A DNA stretch of 37,912 nt from positions 1 through 37,912 of the IMG/VR virus record IMGVR_UViG_3300011440_000039; one strand, given 5' to 3'. The DNA is from a virus. Of the stretch, positions 13,305 through 21,014 are shown in pieces. Below the pieces are notes generated by a model. It saw only the letters and a list, made by a program, of their open reading frames with translations, did no database searches and was not told the DNA's origin. Within the stretch, counting starts at the first letter, position 1. Each line of letters opens with the position of its first letter. The position numbers were made by a program, and so were the translations under genes.

Positions 13305-15191
13305 CTAGCCGACCACGCCGCCCTTCTCGTAGAGAATATGATGGGCGAAGAGGCGGTAATCGAGATCGTTGGCGGCGCCGCCATCCTCGACCGTCACCCT
13401 GACCGCCGGGCTGATGGCCGCCCCGATATTCATGCCGCTCTGCCAGGCCCTGAACGTCTTTGAGCGCAGCCAGACGGCCTCGTCCCACTCCGACACGTCC
13501 CACGTGAAGACGGCGCCGATCACGCCGGGAGCCGTTCCCCAGGTCGATGGGTCTTCATAATCGACGGCGATGGAGACCTCGGGCGGCGTGGCGACGTTGG
13601 TCTGATAAATCGCCTTGATGAGCTTGATGTGCTTGAGGACGGCCGGCGCGCCGAGGTCGTCATAGGCCGGCAGCAGGTAGGCGGTGATGCCGGCGTCCAG
13701 ATCCTGCGCGCCGGTCTCCGCCTTGTAGACGACACCGCCCGACCCGCCGAAATAAATCTCGTCCTGGAACAATGTCCAGCAGCAGGCATCGAGGCCGGTG
13801 AATTGCGACAGGCCGCCGGTCGCCGTGTTCCAGACGATCTGCTCGGCTGTCGCATTCTCCAATGTTGGAACGTTGAGGATCGCCATGTTGGCGGTTGGCA
13901 GCGTCACCATCTGCCAGCCGGCAATGCTCTTGTAGCGGTGCACCAGGTCGGCAAAGGTCGGGGCGATGTTCTTCGTCATGCTCGACGTCGAGAACACCGC
14001 CTGGTCGAGCATGATGGCCTGCGACAGGGGCAGGATACCGTCCTGCGACAGGATCAGCACGTCGCCGCCCACCTTGAAGAAGCAATTCGGGCCGAGCGGC
14101 GAGCCGACGAAATAGCTGCCGAAGAAGTCCCAGGCCTCCGCCGTGCTCGGATCGTCGCCGGCAAAGATCAGCACCTCGCCCTCCGACGACATGGCGGCGA
14201 GGAAATCCTCCTTGCCGCTGTCGTCCGATACGCTCCAGGACATGCCGGCGATCATCGAGCCGCCGCGCGACAGCAGCGAGCCGCAGGTGACCTTCTCGGC
14301 CGTGCCGGTGATGGCATCGACGGGCAGATACCAGAGGTCGGTGCTGCCGGCCTGGGTGAACCACACGCGCTCTTTATAATTCCAGATGTTGGTGAGGCCG
14401 GTCAGCAGGGTGGTGCCGTCCTCTTCGAAGAGGTCAGCCGATACGGTGTCCCAGGCGCTGCCGTTATAGGTGATGAGGTCGTTCGTGCCGTTGACCATCA
14501 GCAGCCATTGCCCGGCGGTATTGCCGAACTGGGTGTAATGGCAGCGGCTCGAGGTCAGGCCGGTGACGGTGGTGGCGACTGCCGTGGGGCTATCCGTAAC
14601 GTCGTAGATGTCACCGTCGCAGACGGCGAACATCTTCTCCGCGGCACCGCTCGTATAGAGCACCAGCGTCTCGACGGGCGCGACCGCCATGCCGCCGCCG
14701 GTGGCGTGCTCCTGATACCCGCGCCGCATGCGGAGCGCGTCGCGCTCGCAGAACCAGTTCTCGATGACCAGCGCCGTGCCGGCGGGGGCCTCGGCGATGG
14801 AGGCGGCGGTATGCCAGCCGAGCACCGGGGCCGGCAGCTTGGCGGCCTGCGTGCCGGACTGCTTGTTCTGGTTCTTGGCGGGGTTTTCCCGCAGCGCCGG
14901 CTGCGCCTGCATGGATGCAGGAAGCGAGACCGGCAGATCGGCGCGGACCGGTCGCTTCTCTCCCGGCTTCTGCAGGGCCTGCAGGAGCGGTGGAGGGGCT
15001 GGAGGAGCCGGCAGCGCGGCCGGCCGCTGGCCCGGCGGCACGAGCGCCTGCAGGATCTGTGGCCCGGCTGGACGCTCCGCGACCGGCTGCTGGATTGCTC
15101 CCTTGCGCAGCGCCTCCATGGTGACGGGCGGCGCGGCGGTCGTTCGATAGGGCGGTCGCCGACCCTGCGAGAGCGGCAGCAGCCTCACCAT
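13305..15191 (-). CDS. Tail nozzle/head-closure protein (P22 gp10-like) with Pro-rich N-terminus
   Basis: The core starts around residue 120 with APVLGWHTAASIAEAPAGTA, then LVIENWFCERDALRMRRGYQ, the usual opening of the DNA-stabilising tail hub/nozzle family of podoviruses. A beta-propeller-like body follows (repeated strands, ERVWFTQAGSTDLWYLPVD, GDVLILSQDGILPLSQA). It would extend the portal-adaptor channel and keep DNA in the head. The odd part is the first 115 residues: Pro/Ala/Gln-rich, disordered, with two LLQAL-like motifs (QILQALVPPG at 45-54, LLQALQKPG at 69-77). The frame is continuous, so the extension is probably translated unless a start nearer the core is used. Confidence 0.83.
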   Translation of the reverse strand: MVRLLPLSQGRRPPYRTTAAPPVTMEALRKGAIQQPVAERPAGPQILQALVPPGQRPAALPAPPAPPPLLQALQKPGEKRPVRADLPVSLPASMQAQPALRENPAKNQNKQSGTQAAKLPAPVLGWHTAASIAEAPAGTALVIENWFCERDALRMRRGYQEHATGGGMAVAPVETLVLYTSGAAEKMFAVCDGDIYDVTDSPTAVATTVTGLTSSRCHYTQFGNTAGQWLLMVNGTNDLITYNGSAWDTVSADLFEEDGTTLLTGLTNIWNYKERVWFTQAGSTDLWYLPVDAITGTAEKVTCGSLLSRGGSMIAGMSWSVSDDSGKEDFLAAMSSEGEVLIFAGDDPSTAEAWDFFGSYFVGSPLGPNCFFKVGGDVLILSQDGILPLSQAIMLDQAVFSTSSMTKNIAPTFADLVHRYKSIAGWQMVTLPTANMAILNVPTLENATAEQIVWNTATGGLSQFTGLDACCWTLFQDEIYFGGSGGVVYKAETGAQDLDAGITAYLLPAYDDLGAPAVLKHIKLIKAIYQTNVATPPEVSIAVDYEDPSTWGTAPGVIGAVFTWDVSEWDEAVWLRSKTFRAWQSGMNIGAAISPAVRVTVEDGGAANDLDYRLFAHHILYEKGGVVG

Positions 15192-15236
15192 TATCCTCGT
15201 CCCCCAAAAATCGGGCTATTTATCGGGGATGAGAAT

Positions 15237-15944
15237 TCATGGCGTCCAGTTGCCGGCCGGAATGCCGACCATCGGCGCGCCTGGAGGCCGCATGCCGTCC
15301 ATCGAGATGGTGCGCTTGCCGCCGTCGCGCGCGATGGAGTTGGCCACCTGCATCTCATACATCCTGAAGTCTTCCGCGTAATCGAGCCCCTTGAGGTTCT
15401 TCCAGCGCCAGACGACGCCGAGGCGGACCAGCTCCTCGTCGAGCTTGGCGATATCGGTGTCGAGCGCATAGGTGACCTTCTCCACGTCGCCCGTGCTGTC
15501 GGTGACCTTGTACGTGGTCACGTATTCGTAGGCGTAGCTGTCGCCGGCCGGAGGGGTCGGATAGAGGTAGAGGAGGTTGCCGCGAATGCGAAAAACCTCC
15601 TGCACGCCGACGCCGGCCGACTCATTCGCCTGCAGCAATTGCCACTCACGCGGCCCGACCGGCCCGAAAACCTCATGGTTTTCGGAGTAGTTGAACATGG
15701 TTTCGTTGACGAGGAACAGGAAATCGCTGGGGATGGCGCCGCCCTGTCCTGGTGTCGCCGCCGACGTGAAGGTGTTTTCCTTGGTGAGCCGCTGCCAGGA
15801 GGTGCGGCGGGCCAGTTCGGAAAGCTCCTGCTTGCAGAGCCGGAACAGCTGCCGGGCATCACCGCCGGTTCCGGCCGCGATGGCGACTTGGCGCTCGATG
15901 CCAATGATGTCTGCGACATCGTTTGCGACGGTGAGCAGGGACAT
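15237..15944 (-). CDS. Head-tail adaptor protein (podovirus gp4/gp11-like)
   Basis: The 235-residue protein opens with the adaptor pattern of a short helix followed by a conserved QLFRLCKQELSELARRTSWQ helix, then a beta region (FLVNETMFNYSENHEVFGPV, IRGNLLYLYPTPPAGDSYAY) and a C-terminal helical segment (VVWRWKNLKGLDYAEDFRMY). It should form the ring beneath the portal. It lies directly before the nozzle gene in transcription order, the usual position. Start at 15944 is preceded by a purine-rich AAGGAGAC motif. Confidence 0.8.
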   Translation of the reverse strand: MSLLTVANDVADIIGIERQVAIAAGTGGDARQLFRLCKQELSELARRTSWQRLTKENTFTSAATPGQGGAIPSDFLFLVNETMFNYSENHEVFGPVGPREWQLLQANESAGVGVQEVFRIRGNLLYLYPTPPAGDSYAYEYVTTYKVTDSTGDVEKVTYALDTDIAKLDEELVRLGVVWRWKNLKGLDYAEDFRMYEMQVANSIARDGGKRTISMDGMRPPGAPMVGIPAGNWTP

Positions 15945-15955
15945 GGAAAGTCTCC

Positions 15956-16543
15956 TTAAGGAAGGGCGGGGAGCTCGACCGGCTTGTTGCGGGATTTGTC
16001 CTGCGCCGCCATGTCGGAAACGAAGTGCTTCATCTCCTCCAGCTCGGCGCCGAGATTGGCGATCATCTGGTCGCGGCTGTGCAGCGCCTCGGCGATCTGC
16101 GCCTGCCCCTGGGCGGCCTGCAGGAAGGCCTTGGCGCGCCCCTGCATTTCGCGAATGCCGGGGAAGTTCATCTTCATCAGGGTGCTGTCAGGCGCCGTGG
16201 CAAAATCTTCGACGGAGCGCAGATGATAGTCGCGCATGACCTTGACTTGCTGCGTCGTGACGCCCGGCCAGGCGTCCAGTGGCGTGCCGTCGAGCGGTGC
16301 CTCCTGGTTCTTCTTCCAGGCCTCGTAGGCAGGCTGGAGGACGGGCCAGAGCACGCTGTCGAGCTTCAAGTGGCGGATCTTGATGACGGTGGTGCTGCCG
16401 TTGCTGCTGCCCTTCTTGGCCCACTCGACCTTGTCGTGCGTGATGAGTTTGGCCGGATCGGTATGATCCGGCTCGTATTCGGTCCAGAAGCGGATCGGCA
16501 CGACGGCCGGCCGATCGCGCATTTCGAGGGCATCGAAGCTCAT
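15956..16543 (-). CDS. Hypothetical structural protein
   Basis: The 195-residue protein begins with a region of beta character (VVPIRFWTEYEPDHTDPAKL, VEWAKKGSSNGSTTVIKIRH), followed by helical segments including MQGRAKAFLQAAQGQAQIAE and LGAELEEMKHFVSDMAAQDK, which could form a coiled coil. It overlaps the preceding small gene by four bases (ATGA). Its position between decoration and adaptor genes suggests a head-completion or assembly role, which is inference. Confidence 0.68.
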   Translation of the reverse strand: MSFDALEMRDRPAVVPIRFWTEYEPDHTDPAKLITHDKVEWAKKGSSNGSTTVIKIRHLKLDSVLWPVLQPAYEAWKKNQEAPLDGTPLDAWPGVTTQQVKVMRDYHLRSVEDFATAPDSTLMKMNFPGIREMQGRAKAFLQAAQGQAQIAEALHSRDQMIANLGAELEEMKHFVSDMAAQDKSRNKPVELPALP

Positions 16544-16860
16544 TTCTTGTATCCCCTGGCGAGGGTGCGGCGGCCGGGCGACTTGTCGTCATCATCGTCG
16601 CCATTGTCTTTCGGCGCGGGTGCGGACGCATCGGGGATTTCGGCCTTGGCCTTGGCTTCGTCTGCCGCCTTGGCTTCCTTCTGCGCCTTCGCGTCGGCCT
16701 TCCAGGCGTCGTAAGCTGGCGCCGAGAGTGCCCATTCGTCGGGGCGCTCCCGCTTGACGTGGGAAACCTTGGCTGATGTCGTGTCGCCATGCTGGTTGGT
16801 CATGGTGATCCAGTCGTCGCCGTCCTTGACGGAGAATGTCACTTCCGGTGCGATACCCAT
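16540..16860 (-). CDS. Small hypothetical protein with acidic linker
   Basis: The 106-residue protein has an N-terminal beta domain (VTFSVKDGDDWITMTNQHGD) similar in style to the next gene's N-terminus, then a Lys/Ala/Glu-rich helix (KADAKAQKEAKAADEAKAKA) and an acidic run DNGDDDDDK before a basic tail. AAGGAG lies nine bases before the ATG. It is coupled to the next gene by ATGA. Function unknown; low-complexity tails like this often mediate capsid contacts. Confidence 0.65.
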   Translation of the reverse strand: MGIAPEVTFSVKDGDDWITMTNQHGDTTSAKVSHVKRERPDEWALSAPAYDAWKADAKAQKEAKAADEAKAKAEIPDASAPAPKDNGDDDDDKSPGRRTLARGYKK

Positions 16861-16880
16861 TGATCGTGTCTCCTTGCATG

Positions 16881-16907
16881 AAAAAGGGGGAGGATTCCGC
16901 CTCCCCC
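16881..16907 (-). terminator. Rho-independent terminator
   Basis: On the - strand GGGGGAGG (arms 16900-16907 and 16886-16893) makes an 8-bp stem with a 6-base loop followed by TTTTT (16881-16885). It follows the decoration gene and precedes the RBS of the next gene, so it probably limits read-through from the abundant capsid and decoration transcript into adaptor genes. Confidence 0.85.
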
Positions 16908-16920
16908 AGTCCGGGGTGTC

Positions 16921-17382
16921 CTAGATGGCCGCGGCGGCGAGCGCCGGGTAGTTGAGCACCGCCAGCACGTTAGTCGTGCTGCCGGCGGTGGCTGTCAGGG
17001 CCAGGCCGGTGACCTTGAAGGCGCCGGCTGTCGCGTCGTCGTCGAGCAGGCCGGCCGTGGCTGTCGTGTTGAGCGATACGTTGAGCAGGGCTCCGGAGGT
17101 GGCCCTGACCTGGTGCGTGCCCCTGATTGCGAGCCAGCCATAGTCATTGTCCGCGAAAGCGGCCAATGGAACGCCAATCAGGTTGTTGGCGAGGTCGTTG
17201 GAGGTCGAGACCATCGCCGCCTCATAGGCGCTGTCGATGATGCACGTATAGCCGGCGCCGGTGATGGCGCCGTTGGCGTGCACATAGACATACTCGTCGC
17301 CATCGTAGTCCACATGGCGAGATCCGAGGACAAAGCTGCTGGTGGCGGCCGGGGCCGTCAGTGAAACACCGATAAGTGCCAT
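16921..17382 (-). CDS. Head decoration-like protein
   Basis: The 153-residue protein is rich in small residues and beta strands (FVLGSRHVDYDGDEYVYVHA, NNLIGVPLAAFADNDYGWLA, GALLNVSLNTTATAGLLDDD, GLALTATAGSTTNVLAVLNY) with no catalytic motif. Its place immediately after the major capsid gene, and its composition, fit a capsid-decorating or head-fibre protein. A strong terminator follows, matching a highly expressed capsid-decoration unit. Confidence 0.7.
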   Translation of the reverse strand: MALIGVSLTAPAATSSFVLGSRHVDYDGDEYVYVHANGAITGAGYTCIIDSAYEAAMVSTSNDLANNLIGVPLAAFADNDYGWLAIRGTHQVRATSGALLNVSLNTTATAGLLDDDATAGAFKVTGLALTATAGSTTNVLAVLNYPALAAAAI

Positions 17383-17397
17383 GGATCGTGCCCTCCT

Positions 17398-18366
17398 TCA
17401 GGCGCCGGCATCGATCAGCACGCCCTGCAGCGAACGATTGCTGACGGTGAGCTGATGCATGCTGATTAACGGGATGACGACGGCGTCCTGGTTGACCGAC
17501 ATCTTCTCGTCGCCGACCGTCCAGTTGGCATCGCGGTGAACGCAGAGCTCGAGATACTCGGTGTTCAGGAAATACATCTTCTCGGCAGTCGTGGCGAAAT
17601 TGGTGTTCGAGTCGAAGATGACGTCCGCCGTCACGTATTTGAGGCTCTGGAAGCCGGCGGTGGCCGGGTTCGTGTCGTTGGCGTAGCGCTGCAGGTCCTG
17701 CAGGCTTTCCCAGTAGGCGGCGAAGAAGTCATGGGACGAGACGATGAGATCGGGCTTGTCGGCGCCACGGACGCAGCGCATCCACATGGTGTTCATATAC
17801 CCCTTCACGTTCGACTTGCTCCAGGCGTTGGTGCCGGGGATCTCGTAGAACTGGTTCATCCAGAACGTGTAGGTGCCGCTGACGATGCCGCCGACCGTTC
17901 CGGTGCCGTCGTTCTGGATCAAATGGGCAAGACCGCCCATCTGGTTGGCCAGCGCGCCGGAGGAATAGAGGTCGATGGACATGTTGTTGGCGGCGGTGCG
18001 CTTGGCGTTGCGGATGCGGGCCTCGGCCAGATCGACGATCTGGTTCTTGCCCGAGTTCTTGCGCAACTCCTCGCCCGAGGCCGTCACATTGACTGCGCTC
18101 TGCACCCAGTCATATTTGGCGGCGGACAGCACATCGGACGCGCCGATGTTCAACGGGTCATAGCCGGAGAACCTCTGGAATGTGCTGTTCTCAGCATAGT
18201 CAAGTGGGCGGACGATCTCATAGCCGCCGTCCAGCTTCTTGATCTTGCCGTTCTGCTTCAAACGGCGATAGAGTGCATTGTGGTCACTGACATTGTCAGT
18301 GATCTCGCTTGGATGCTCACGGAGCGTGGTCGTCACGATCTCCGTGAAGGTTGCATTTGCAGGCAT
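17398..18366 (-). CDS. Major capsid protein
   Basis: The 322-residue protein starts MPANATFTEIVTTTLREHPS. Features expected of a phage capsid subunit are an N-terminal helical arm, a spine-like helix region (LRKNSGKNQIVDLAEARIRN), an insertion rich in Gly/Thr (NDGTGTVGGIVSGTYTFWMN), and a C-terminal beta region ending in LTVSNRSLQGVLIDAG. The block PDLIVSSHDFFAAYWESLQD is typical of these capsid proteins. It directly follows the scaffold gene in transcription order, the standard head-gene layout. No separate maturation protease gene was seen. Confidence 0.85.
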   Translation of the reverse strand: MPANATFTEIVTTTLREHPSEITDNVSDHNALYRRLKQNGKIKKLDGGYEIVRPLDYAENSTFQRFSGYDPLNIGASDVLSAAKYDWVQSAVNVTASGEELRKNSGKNQIVDLAEARIRNAKRTAANNMSIDLYSSGALANQMGGLAHLIQNDGTGTVGGIVSGTYTFWMNQFYEIPGTNAWSKSNVKGYMNTMWMRCVRGADKPDLIVSSHDFFAAYWESLQDLQRYANDTNPATAGFQSLKYVTADVIFDSNTNFATTAEKMYFLNTEYLELCVHRDANWTVGDEKMSVNQDAVVIPLISMHQLTVSNRSLQGVLIDAGA

Positions 18367-18390
18367 AGCCTAATTCCTTCGATGAGAGGG

Positions 18391-19467
18391 TTATGATCCC
18401 ATCAGGCGATCGGCATGACGCATCAGGCTGTCGCGGATCGTGCCCTTGACGGGCGTCGATCCCTTGCCGTTGGAACTCTGGTTGAGAGACCCGTGCCGGC
18501 GCGCTTCCTTGATCTGCTTGTCCTGCTCGGCTTTGCGCTTGGCCTCGTCCGCCTTCTGCTGGTCCATGAGGATGCGCTGGCGGACGGTCGGGTGCGCCCA
18601 TTTGGCCTTTTCGTAGGCCTGGTCGAGCATTTGCTCGGGGCTGAGATACGGGTCCGATTGCCGGATGCCCGGCAATTGGCGGATGATCTCGTCCTCGAGG
18701 TCGTTGAAGTAAGGATGCGACTTGTCTGATGCGTATTTTTCGATCGACGATGCGACGTTCTGCTCGCGCGCGGTCTGATCGGCCTGGGTGCGCTGGGCGG
18801 CTTCCGCCTCCATACGGCGCAGGCGTGCTTCTAGCCGCGGGTCCGTCGAGACGGGGGCCTGTGGCGTCTGTTGCTGATTGAGCGCGAGCCGGCGCAGATC
18901 GACCCGGTAGGCGTCGGCCAGCCACTTGAGCGTGGCAGCCGGGTTTTGATCCAGGGAGCGGGACGCCTTGAAGAGCTGCGTGACGGCGTCTTCAGGGGTG
19001 CGTCCGATGCGCTGGAGGTAGTCCCGGTGCTGTTCAAGCACGTTGCGGACGGGTTCCGTGGCTTTGAGCTGCGCGCCCATCTGGGACACCTGGCGGAAGA
19101 CCTCCTTGTCCCGTTCCGCCACGTAGGTGCGGACTTCGGGTGGCAAGGCGGCGAATTTCGCCTGCATCTCAGCCGACCAGGAGCGTGGTGGATCGATGGC
19201 CGGCGCTGCCGGTTCGGTCCCCTGCCCCTCGGGCTGGTCGGGTGTTTCTCCGGGCGCTGCCTGATCCGGCGCGTCTCCGTTGCGTGATACGAACTTGCCG
19301 CCTTCGCGCGGCGGATTGTGCTTGTCCCAGACGGCCTCGGCGATCTCGTGGAAGGAGCGCGCTTCCGGCTCCGATGGCGTGTTCTCGGCCGCCGTCGAGG
19401 TTGTTTCGGCCGGCGCGGACGTGCTTTCGGTGACGGTGTTTGCCGCCCCGTTTGGTTCGTCGGGCAT
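18391..19467 (-). CDS. Scaffold protein
   Basis: The 358-residue protein has no hydrophobic core and is strongly helical and charged. Residues 1-35 are Thr/Ala/Glu-rich and disordered; residues 38-62 hold a conserved motif (FHEIAEAVWDKHNPPREGGKF); residues 95-160 (MQAKFAALPPEVRTYVAERD) fit the scaffold core of this phage type; residues 200-235 form a coiled coil. The C-terminus is basic (STPVKGTIRDSLMRHADRLM), as expected of the capsid-binding end. It precedes the major capsid gene and would direct procapsid assembly, then leave the shell. Confidence 0.83.
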   Translation of the reverse strand: MPDEPNGAANTVTESTSAPAETTSTAAENTPSEPEARSFHEIAEAVWDKHNPPREGGKFVSRNGDAPDQAAPGETPDQPEGQGTEPAAPAIDPPRSWSAEMQAKFAALPPEVRTYVAERDKEVFRQVSQMGAQLKATEPVRNVLEQHRDYLQRIGRTPEDAVTQLFKASRSLDQNPAATLKWLADAYRVDLRRLALNQQQTPQAPVSTDPRLEARLRRMEAEAAQRTQADQTAREQNVASSIEKYASDKSHPYFNDLEDEIIRQLPGIRQSDPYLSPEQMLDQAYEKAKWAHPTVRQRILMDQQKADEAKRKAEQDKQIKEARRHGSLNQSSNGKGSTPVKGTIRDSLMRHADRLMGS

Positions 19468-19476
19468 AGTGGATTC

Positions 19477-19767
19477 CTAGGTTCTGTCGTTCAGCAGGCG
19501 CGTCTGCGCGGCGGCCCTGGCGGCGCGCTCGTCCTTGCTCTGGTAACTCGGCCGGAATTCGCTCGGCTCGACCTCCCGGCAGCCGTTGCGCTTCAGATGC
19601 TCGCGGCGTGCCGCACGACCCTCGATCATGCCGTCCCCCAGCGGGGAGGGATACGCCGGGATGTCCGGCATGACCGAGGGACAGGCGATGCGGCGCTCGC
19701 CTGTAAGCATGGGTTCGCCGGTATGCCGATCGACAAACCGGCCATTACGCCAGAGGTAGCGGGCCAT
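19477..19767 (-). CDS. Conserved small phage protein
   Basis: The 96-residue protein begins MARYLWRNGRFVDRHTGEPM and has the block MPDIPAYPSPLGDGMIEGRA followed by ARREHLKRNGCREVEPSEF. The pattern PDI-x-x-Y-x-S-...-G-x-x-I-x-x-R-...-REHLKRNGC-x-E is shared by many small phage proteins encoded next to portal and scaffold genes. Its function is not established. It overlaps the preceding gene by 23 bases, so both are probably translated from one message. Confidence 0.75.
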   Translation of the reverse strand: MARYLWRNGRFVDRHTGEPMLTGERRIACPSVMPDIPAYPSPLGDGMIEGRAARREHLKRNGCREVEPSEFRPSYQSKDERAARAAAQTRLLNDRT

Positions 19768-19981
19768 TATGCCTGTCCCAGATGGCTTCTGCTCTTTTCT
19801 GGAATTCGGTTTTGAAAAGCCCCTTACGCGCCATGATCTCTTCCAATGCCTGTGCCTCGGCGTTCAGGCGGTCCAACAGATCGAACAGGTTGTCCGTGCG
19901 TTGAAAAGCGACCTCCGCGCAGAGCGCAAGGGCGGTCTCCAGCTTTTTCTTCCTTGCCAGATAGGCGCGTGAACGGCTCAT
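19745..19981 (-). CDS. Small helical hypothetical protein
   Basis: The 78-residue, basic and helical protein contains ARKKKLETALALCAEVAFQR and LFDLLDRLNAEAQALEEIMA. Its C-terminus KRAEAIWDRHNGPLP resembles the scaffold motif IAEAVWDKHNPP two genes further along. It is coupled upstream by ATGA to the coiled-coil portal-tail gene and overlaps the next gene by 23 bases. Function unknown; the shared motif suggests a capsid-assembly role. Confidence 0.68.
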   Translation of the reverse strand: MSRSRAYLARKKKLETALALCAEVAFQRTDNLFDLLDRLNAEAQALEEIMARKGLFKTEFQKRAEAIWDRHNGPLPLA

Positions 19982-20739
19982 GACGTCTTTCCCTTCGGCC
20001 GACTAGCCGCCTGCGCTCTCTGCTGCCGCGCCTTCTCTTCCATCATTGCCATATCGACGCGCGCCTTCTGGCCCTGCACGACCATGTCGGTCTGCGCCGA
20101 GCGCATCTTCACCGCCATATCCATTTCCGCTTGCTGCGCCTTGGACTGGGCTGTGATCTGCATCTCCCGCTCTTTCATCATCAGTTCTTCTTGCTTTAGC
20201 TTGATTTCTTGCATCTTGACTTGCAAGCCGACCTGCATTTCCTGCAGCTTCATTTCGTGCTCGGCAGCTTTCGCCTGGGCATCCATCTGCGCCTGCTGCT
20301 GCTTGATGGCGGCGTCGGCCTGGGCCTGTTGCTGCTTCACCTGCGCCTCGGCGGCCTTGATGGCCATTTCCATCTGGCCCTTCTTTTCCTCCGGCGAGGG
20401 TTTTGGCGGCTCCTTGCTCTTCGCCTCGGCCTCCTCGCCGAGCTTGTCGAGGGCGTCCTCGGCCTGCTTGCCGAGCTTGAAGTTGCGGGCGAAGGCGGTG
20501 AAGATCTCCACGGCTGCGTTGGGTGGCAGGATGCCGGCCTGCACGGCCGGGCCGACCGCGGCGAGATAGCCGGAGGTCGCCTGCATGAAGCGTGTCATGT
20601 TCTCCTGATTGCGGGTCAGGTCGGCGCGGATGGTGGAGTCGCTTTCGACATCGATCCGGTAGGAGCGCGCCACGTCGTTGCGCAGAAAGGCAAAGACCTC
20701 CTCGCGCGTCGGCGAGGCGAGGATTTCTTCGAGGGTCAT
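19978..20739 (-). CDS. Portal C-terminal region encoded as a separate protein
   Basis: The 253-residue protein opens with LEEILASPTREEVFAFLRND then ARSYRIDVESDSTIRADLTR and NFKLGKQAEDALDKL, sequence I would expect inside the C-terminal third of a single long podovirus portal. From about residue 120 it is one continuous Gln/Ala/Met/Lys-rich coiled coil (KAAEAQVKQQQAQADAAIKQ and on), like a portal barrel. Here it begins with its own ATG overlapping the stop of a 92-residue gene that separates it from the portal body. It should still co-assemble with the portal ring; that is inference. Confidence 0.72.
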   Translation of the reverse strand: MTLEEILASPTREEVFAFLRNDVARSYRIDVESDSTIRADLTRNQENMTRFMQATSGYLAAVGPAVQAGILPPNAAVEIFTAFARNFKLGKQAEDALDKLGEEAEAKSKEPPKPSPEEKKGQMEMAIKAAEAQVKQQQAQADAAIKQQQAQMDAQAKAAEHEMKLQEMQVGLQVKMQEIKLKQEELMMKEREMQITAQSKAQQAEMDMAVKMRSAQTDMVVQGQKARVDMAMMEEKARQQRAQAASRPKGKTS

Positions 20740-21014
20740 TGGGTGAAGGACACAAGGCGGACCGTGCCGCGACTGGTGCGCAGCCAGACATGGTCCGTGC
20801 CCGGCACGATATGAGCTTCGACGCCACTGTCTTGCGGTGCCCTGAACTCCTCGTAGTGCGGGGTGTCGGGGTCGGGCAGGCTGGGGCTCAGGACAAGCCG
20901 CAGGACATTCTCACGCGAGGGAATGAAGAGCAGGCGGAACGAGCATTTCGCGGCGCCGCCGGAAACGTCCTGGTAGGCGTCGGCCGTCAGCTGGTAGGCG
21001 GTCGTCGGCATCAA
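20736..21014 (-). CDS. Small protein lying between two portal pieces
   Basis: The 92-residue, all-beta looking protein contains AYQLTADAYQDVSGGAAKCS, FRLLFIPSRENVLRLVLSPS and HVWLRTSRGTVRLVSFTQ. It is coupled at both ends by ATGA overlaps to the portal body and to the portal C-terminal piece. No family is recognised; the fold could be a small decoration or adsorption-type domain. Its position suggests it was inserted at the junction of a formerly single portal gene. Confidence 0.65.
   Translation of the reverse strand: MMPTTAYQLTADAYQDVSGGAAKCSFRLLFIPSRENVLRLVLSPSLPDPDTPHYEEFRAPQDSGVEAHIVPGTDHVWLRTSRGTVRLVSFTQ

Noticed and set aside
13629-15959. 776-codon + strand frame opposite nozzle and adaptor genes
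   Set aside because: Low-complexity Arg/Gly/His-rich translation without any motif; shadow of the - strand genes. The 681-codon frame at 6381-8426 was rejected for the same reason.
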